Below are positions 58,425-64,000 of a stretch of 64,000 nucleotides of DNA, in pieces; the first letter of the stretch is position 1; every line of letters starts with the position of its first letter. A program made the position numbers and the translations under genes. The stretch is from Enchytraeus crypticus (lineage: Eukaryota; Annelida; Clitellata; Enchytraeida; Enchytraeidae), in assembly GCA_905160935.1 (NCBI GenBank), contig CAJHZI010000788.1, forward strand, positions 62,001 to 126,000, read 5' to 3'. Below the pieces are notes generated by a model, which was not told where the DNA came from, searched no databases, and worked only from the letters and a program-made list of their open reading frames with translations.

Positions 58425-58665
58425 TATTTTCGCCAAGAACAAGAAGAAGAGTTGGATTGGGCACATTCTAAAGGTGGAAGGTCTATTAAAAGTGGTCACA
58501 GAAGGTAGAATGGAAGGAAAAAGAGGCAGGGGCAGGTCGAGGTATGTTAGATGATTTAAAGACCCATTCATATATGGAATGAAGAGGAAAGCGGAAGACA
58601 GAGAAGAGTGGAGGCGTTATATACCATGGACCTGCCAGTAGGCAGTGCACTAAGAGAGAGAGAAA
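58425..58665 (+). pseudogene. LINE 3' end remnant with tail
   Basis: Frames read KSWIGHILKVEGLLKVVTEG, RMEGKRGRGRSRYVR, then KRKAEDREEWRRYIPW, the C-terminal end of a LINE protein, and then the tail ATGGACCTGCCAGTAGGCAG and TGCACTAAGAGAGAGAG. Confidence 0.72.
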
Positions 58666-58679
58666 GACTAAGAGCAAGA

Positions 58680-59095
58680 TCTTCGAATATCAGGTCGAAA
58701 TCGTAAGAACTTCGAGAACTCACAACCATCGTTTACTCTCACCAGGAACAAATTAATCGACAAACCTAGTAATAAATTGACTTTGCAATCATTTTTCCAA
58801 AGCCTGACTGTAGTCCTAATCTTGGCAAAGTGTGGCATATGAGATAAATTTTCATGGCCTCAAAAAAATTCCAAATGAATTGGAAATTAAGAAAATTTCC
58901 ATTTGCCTCTTACTACAAAGTCAGTACAATATTTTTCTGAACTGCTAAGAATCCAGCAAAAAATATGGACTCATTCCTTTTATTAATATTGTCCATTGTT
59001 AATCCTAACGACAGTTACAAAATCTAAAAAAGGAAGAACGAAGTCTAAAAGTTGCAATCATTGTAACATTTCGGTCACATTCCAAAGTCATAGCC
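58680..59095. other. AT-rich intergenic, no gene recognised
   Basis: A second copy of CAGGTCGAAATCGTAAGAAC + TTCGAGAACTC (compare about 58380) suggests a local duplication spanning the LINE end. Confidence 0.45.
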
Positions 59096-59099
59096 AAAT

Positions 59100-59225
59100 T
59101 TAATTTCGGTTTCCTATTCGACAGCATGTCAGTGACGGGAAGAGCACAAGATTTGAACCCCGTGCACCCAGCATCTACTGATCCGCTGTCTGAAACTTGC
59201 CAACAAGCACCGGCTCGGCCCAAGA
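59100..59225 (-). repeat. tRNA-derived SINE, family 1b
   Basis: AATTTCGGTTTCCTATTCGA, AGTGACGGGAAGAGCACAAG, B-box region GGGGTTCAAATCTTGTG on the minus strand, GCACCGGCTCGG. Confidence 0.72.
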
Positions 59226-59739
59226 TATCATATTTAGGTGTTAAAAGTGAGGTTCAATAAATATTAATATTGGTAGCCATATTTTTCTTGCTACTAATAT
59301 TATTTCAGCGAAGTTCAAGAGATTGCCAATATAGAAAAATTTTTAAATTGAGAAAATAGAATTATCGACAGTTTCCGTACCGTCAACAGAGAAGTAGTCA
59401 GAGAAGATCCTGCGAAGTATTGAACTCTTTACCTCTTGCTTATTAGTGCAAGTCGATATGTGCTACCAATTCGTTCACCAAATGGTACAAAATGAAATTA
59501 ATATATCGAAACTTCTGTCAGAATATAACAATCTCAGCTAGAGAGCTTAAATAGCTTGCCACAGTCCAAATAATTTATTAAGATTTATAACAAGAGTCGA
59601 TCTACATCCCTCTATAAAACCAGACGAATCTCCTTCCACTCTGCGTTGCAATGTTCCCAAATGCTTCACCGATAAATATATAAGAGGGGACCCCAGTCCA
59701 GTAACGTTGAGAATGTCTCAGTTGCCCAGTGTATAAGCG

Positions 59740-59905
59740 TGTTAGGTAGTGCCATTAAGTTTTAAACGGCTGTTCCCAAGGTCCAGGGATCAATTCCCCG
59801 TAGTGCTGATCAGACAGTAAAATCTCGGACATTGATCTTTCAGGTCACACCGTTACACCTACGTCTTGAAGAGAAGCCCGTCAGGCTTCTGACATTGACG
59901 TTAAC
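59740..59905 (+). repeat. Diverged family 2 SINE fused to another element end
   Basis: TATAAGCGTGTTAGGTAGTG, B-box-like AGGGATCAATTCCCCG, GCTGATCAGACAGTAAAATC, then a different 3' part GAGAAGCCCGTCAGGCTTCT, GACATTGACGTTAACACAC. A similar end is at 51910-51950. Confidence 0.55.
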
Positions 59906-60124
59906 ACACATAAAAAGTAACGTTGGGGAAAAATAAGACACCCCACCTCTTCAATATCTATGCCCATGGCTTGGTTATTGGAACACAGTGTCTGGTACAT
60001 TTAACGAACATCATGTACCCCTCCCCTTCATTGTTGTAGTCCCCACTATAGAGCCACATGGATGAGATTGGCTGAAGTAGTTGATAAAGGTCAAATTGTT
60101 TTCTGATTCAGAATCGCTTAGGAG

Positions 60125-60525
60125 TCGTCTTTTGAAGCTGCTGCATGCTACATACAAGCTGCAAAGCTGCTGCAAGCTATATACATGTATCAAAGCTGCT
60201 GCAAGCTATATACATGTAGCAAAGTTTCTGCAAGCTATCTAGCTGTAGCAAAGCTGCTGCATGTTATCTATTTATAGCAAAGCTGATGCAAGCTATATAC
60301 ATGTAGCAATGCTCATGCATGCTATCTAGATGTAGCAGGAAGCTCATGCATGCTATCTAGATGTAGCAAAGTTTCTGCAAGCTATACATATGTAGCAAAG
60401 TTTCTGCAAGCTATCTAGATGTAGCAAAGCTGTGGCATGCTATATACATGTAGTAAAGCTGTGCATACTATTTAGTTTACTTGTAGCAAAGCAGCTGCAA
60501 GCTATCTACATTTACATGTAAACAA
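60125..60525. repeat. 29-bp minisatellite
   Basis: The unit AAAGCTGCTGCAAGCTATAT + ACATGTAGC recurs about 13 times with variants (CTAGATGTAGC). Confidence 0.9.
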
Positions 60526-60599
60526 GCGACGTTGATAAAGATTTGTTGCAGCGATAGATGACTGTCCCATTAATCTTTTCATATTTTAAATCTTTACTA

Positions 60600-60980
60600 G
60601 CAACAAATGACAATAACACTGGCACGCAAATGACAATTATACTGGCATATAAACGACAATAACAATAACAGTGGCACACAAATGACAATAACACTGACAC
60701 ACAAATGACAATAACACTGGCACGTAAATGACAATTATACTGGCATATAAATGACAATAACACGACAAACAAATGACAATAGCAATGGCACACAAATGAC
60801 AATAACACTGACACACAAATGACAATAACACTGACACACAAATGACAATAACACTGACACACAACTGACAATAACACTGATATTCAAATGACAATAGCAC
60901 TGGCACACAAATGACAATAGCACTGGCACACAAATGACAATTACACTGACACAAACGACAATAACACTGCCAAAACATGT
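60600..60980. repeat. 23-bp minisatellite
   Basis: The unit ACACAAATGACAATAACACT + GAC occurs about 16 times. Three overlapping minus-strand frames (Cys/Val-rich) result from it. Confidence 0.92.
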
Positions 60981-61062
60981 TAATTTTGCGACATATTCAG
61001 GTTGCGGTTTGTCTACGTAGCTGAGCCCATGACAGAAATAATTATCTTAAATAATTATAGGT

Positions 61063-61195
61063 CCTATTATATTATATTATATTATATTATATTATATTAT
61101 ATTATATTATATTATATTATATTATATTATATTATATTATATTATATTACATTACATCTATTATGTTATATTATATTATATTATTATATTTAGTG
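61063..61195. repeat. (ATATT)n microsatellite
   Basis: About 90 bases of perfect ATTATATTATATT followed by imperfect units. Confidence 0.97.
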
Positions 61196-61199
61196 CAAT

Positions 61200-62000
61200 T
61201 TAATTCGCTTTATCCACTTGGACCTGAATGCGGCAATACAAGACAGTCTTGTTCGAAGCTTAGCTTCGAAATTGAGATCATGAAAAGGCCGGTAAGTCCC
61301 CGGTGGTTTGTGAGATGTAGATTTTATAAAATAATGATACGCTAACCGTATGCAGAAACTTTCCTCTGCAATGCAAGATAAAAACATTTAAACTTTGATC
61401 TCTACAAGAAAGACGTAAATGAAAGGAAATCTATTCCTCAAGATTTGCATAATAAAACTGCTGAAACTCTGAATACTATCCAGAAGCATTTGATTAGTTG
61501 AGTCAATTAAGTTTAACTTGACCTACTCTTTCAGCCCATTACCCTATAGGGCTTTCATACAAGGGCTTCTACAGGGCTTCTCAACTACGCAGAGAGCTTA
61601 TTAATAATAATAATATTATTATTATTATTGTTACTATTATTATTATTATTATATTGTTATTGCTATCGCTATCAGTACTATTATCATTGACGTTGTTATT
61701 ATTACTAATTTATTAGTATTACGATTTGCATTAATTTTATTAATCAATAAAATTCATTAATACATTTATGTTATTCATGTTATTACTACTGTTCATACTA
61801 TTATCCTTACTCCTATTACCACTATGTAAATAAGCTATAAACCTAAGTTTAACGTCTGTTTCCATATACTGACTAATAGATATTTTACTCAAAGTTACAA
61901 AAATCGATAGCTAAGCCACTTTGCCGCTACAGATGTAAGAGATTAGATGAGATAATTCTCTAGATAGTCAGCTATTAGGTTAATCAGCTAGTAGAGCTTA
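61200..62000. other. No gene recognised
   Basis: AT-rich with (ATT)n at about 61604-61690 and a family 3 SINE end fragment at about 61840-61865 (CTAAGTTTAACGTCTGTTTC). Confidence 0.45.
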
Positions 62001-62047
62001 ACTGAGGCTTCAGAATGATCGCAGTTCACCTGAACATTGATATCCAG

Positions 62048-62180
62048 TTAAAATTCCATCTCTTAAAAGCCTTCAAAGCCCCTAATGGTGGCTTTTTACA
62101 TCTAAGAAATGGGTCTAGAAATGCTGCACAAAAATGCAGTCAGTGTAAAGTGGACTTGAAGTTTAGAGTGAAATATACAT
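62048..62180 (+). CDS. Candidate internal exon of unknown gene
   Basis: The open frame between a possible acceptor GATATCCAG and a strong donor ACAT|GTAAGTATAG reads LLKAFKAPNGGFLHLRNGSR, then NAAQKCSQCKVDLKFRVKYT. The CSQC pair hints at a metal-binding site. No family or adjacent exon was recognised. Confidence 0.25.
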
Positions 62181-62583
62181 GTAAGTATAGTAAAGTTTCA
62201 GTTTTCTTTCACAATTACAATGTACTAGGCTGCTTATTAGTCAGACAATAGCGCTACTACCCAAGCCACCAGTTAAAAATATATAGAAATGGCAGAAATG
62301 CAGAAATGGCTGTTCGAATAAAAAATATTAAAATGGTTAATTTTATGTTTTTTCTAATAAGACTTAATTAGGTAATTTTATGCTTTCACGTTTCTTGAAA
62401 GATACTATCAGGGACATTAGTAAGTAAGCTCTTAAGAATCAAATGAAGGCATAGCTATCCAAAATAGTGCAATTAGAAAACGTTAAGAATTTTAGAATTT
62501 ACGCTCGAAATTAGAATTTATGGTCAAGTTTTCGGAACTATGTTAGAAAGATGCTTCGGGTCTCGCCACTGAAGCTCAGTTAT

Positions 62584-62715
62584 AAAGCTGATAAAGCTAA
62601 TGTTAACGTCAGTGTCCTCAATCGAAAGCGACGTCAGTGACGGGCGAGCCCCGGATTTTAGCCCCGAACATACTTATCCGCGGTCGAATAACGTATCGCC
62701 ACTGGCTCCAGCCAG
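62584..62715 (-). repeat. tRNA-derived SINE, family 1
   Basis: AAGCTGATAAAGCTAATGTT, CAATCGAAAGCGACGTCAGT, B-box region CGGGGCTAAAATCCGGGG (minus), TCGCCACTGGCTCCAGCC. Confidence 0.82.
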
Positions 62716-62939
62716 TAAATATATATAGGCCTATATATCTGACTGCTGAGCGATGTCAGAAGCCCAACTAGAAGTGAAATTCTTAGAGAATAAATGATAT
62801 TTTCTCAGCAATATTCCCGTGATTGTCTGTCTGATAACGTTACGTCATCCGCTGCGTCTTCTCGCGTCGTTTCTAGATGTAATTTACTTAGACCCGAATT
62901 ACGGAGGGAACTATACTCCGCATTTAGAGGATCAAAAAT

Positions 62940-63135
62940 GAATAAAAATCAGTCTGCTAGCCAGTCAATCAATCAGACCAGCAATAAATTAATCGATGAA
63001 TGAGTCAGTCAGTCAGAAAGCCAGTCAGTTACTCAAGACGCTCAGTAAGTTAGCCAATAAAACAATCACTCATCAATCAATCAATCAATCATCAGTCAGT
63101 CAGTCAGTCAGTTAGTGAATCAATCAATCAATCAG
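62940..63135. repeat. CAGT/CAAT tetranucleotide array
   Basis: CAGTCAATCAATCAG-type units. The + open frame at 62794-63003 runs into it and is not supported as a gene. Confidence 0.88.
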
Positions 63136-64000
63136 TCGATAATTGGATTAAGTAGTCTCCATTTGCCCATAAATCAGTCAGACCTAGAATGATTGCTTGA
63201 ATTTAATTTCACGGCACTCGCTATTAAAATATACATAATTAGTTTTCATTTAATGGCCGAGTTTATACCAGTCTAGCTTAGAAAGCTGCCACCGGTTCGA
63301 ATCTCCGTCTGATAACCTGATTATAGAAATTCCATTACTGTTTACTGTATACAGTATACTCTCTATGGTATACAAGTATACAAGCAATCATATATAGGTA
63401 GCATAATCATATTGTACAATCATAAGCATATGAAGATTATAAGGGGCTAACCTAAAATAAGGCTACGTTTGTAATATATCATCATCATTCATAATATACA
63501 TCGTTCATACACATCATCATCATCATCGTCACCACCACCATCACCACCAACGCCATCATCATCATCTTCATCATCATTGTTATCGCATTCGTCATCACTT
63601 AATTAAACGTAAAATTGTCTATAATATATCATCCTTATCATCATCTTCTTCTTCCCTTGTATCCTAGTTAATAACTAAGGTCGGGATACTAATAAACCAT
63701 ATTTAAATTCACTTTTAAAAAATTATATTATAATCCATAGTAAAAAAAAAAAAAAAAACAGAGAGTTTCAGATTACGTAGCGAATTCAAAAACAAATTCA
63801 CAATAATGGGTTAACTATCCTGCAAATGAAGCATTACTCTATAAGGCGCTTCCAAAATAAGTAGCCGAATCGTATTTAGACGACAATTTACTAAATTTAG
63901 ACGACAATTCACTAAAGCAAAAATGTAAAATCCGAGACAACATACTCATTCTATCGCTATATACGGACGAATACGGAGGAATCTGAACTGTTTCCAACAC
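63136..64000. other. Right end: AT-rich, microsatellites, no gene
   Basis: A tRNA-like fragment with CCGGTTCGAATCTCC at about 63292, (CATCAT)n runs at 63480-63600, a minus-strand (GAT)n-tailed module (63625-63705) and poly(A) at 63742-63758. Confidence 0.55.

Noticed and set aside
60512..60978. Cys/Val-rich minus-strand frames resembling a repeat protein
   Set aside because: A 23-bp tandem array read through; the frame repeats every 23 codons as expected from three units.
63254..63315. Possible tRNA gene with GGTTCGAATCTCC
   Set aside because: No matching acceptor stem or intact D arm; treated as a SINE or tRNA relic.
1..64000. CRISPR array, phage, toxin-antitoxin or other prokaryotic defence system
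   Set aside because: The window is intron-containing animal DNA; tandem arrays here have no unique spacers of constant length.

Overview
This is eukaryotic nuclear DNA from an animal, most likely an invertebrate bilaterian. A spiralian such as a mollusc, annelid or brachiopod is my best guess, but the sequence does not settle it. The evidence is spliced genes with GT-AG introns, a G-protein beta-5 protein that closely follows the vertebrate orthologue as I remember it, many tRNA-derived SINEs, one 5S-rRNA-derived element family, several dead non-LTR retrotransposons, and very abundant micro- and minisatellites. Nothing prokaryotic is present: no operons, CRISPR or rRNA operon.

Two genes can be assembled with confidence, and they point tail to tail. 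(1) GNB5 on the + strand: four phase-0 coding exons (5755-6021, 6844-7143, 7815-8099, 9131-9406) encode a 375-residue seven-blade WD40 protein. (2) A Roco-family gene on the - strand: nine exons from 44061 down to 17469 give 1,590 residues with an open 5' end. In order they encode ankyrin repeats, an Ala/Ser/Thr-rich linker, leucine-rich repeats, a Roc GTPase-like domain, a COR domain and a 385-residue C-terminal region. No kinase domain is present. Every splice junction between these exons keeps frame.

Region by region: 1-2.2 kb is a broken CR1/L2-like LINE. 2.2-5.7 kb is repeats. 5.7-9.4 kb is GNB5, followed to about 10 kb by a 32-bp satellite that starts inside its last codons. 10-17 kb is AT-rich intergenic DNA with SINE pieces. 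17.5-27.6 kb holds the C-terminal, COR, Roc and LRR exons of the Roco gene. 27.6-38.7 kb is a long intron with LINE remnants and an orphan + strand candidate first exon at 36.8 kb. 38.7-44.1 kb holds the ankyrin exons. 44-64 kb is mostly repeats with a few orphan exon-like open frames (45.9-46.3, 57.0 and 62.1 kb) and two promoter-like patches (52.9 and 58.1 kb).

The most striking signal is how tandem repeats relate to exon edges. In GNB5 the 3'UTR satellite has the final codons and stop as its first unit, intron 3 holds a tandem series of decayed copies of the exon 4 splice acceptor plus exon start, and intron 2 holds a satellite whose units resemble the exon 3 acceptor. In the Roco gene several exons are directly abutted by tandem arrays. 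A second theme is a SINE/LINE community: several SINE families share a GACGTTAA-type end module, and another SINE shares its 3' tail with a LINE in the same window.
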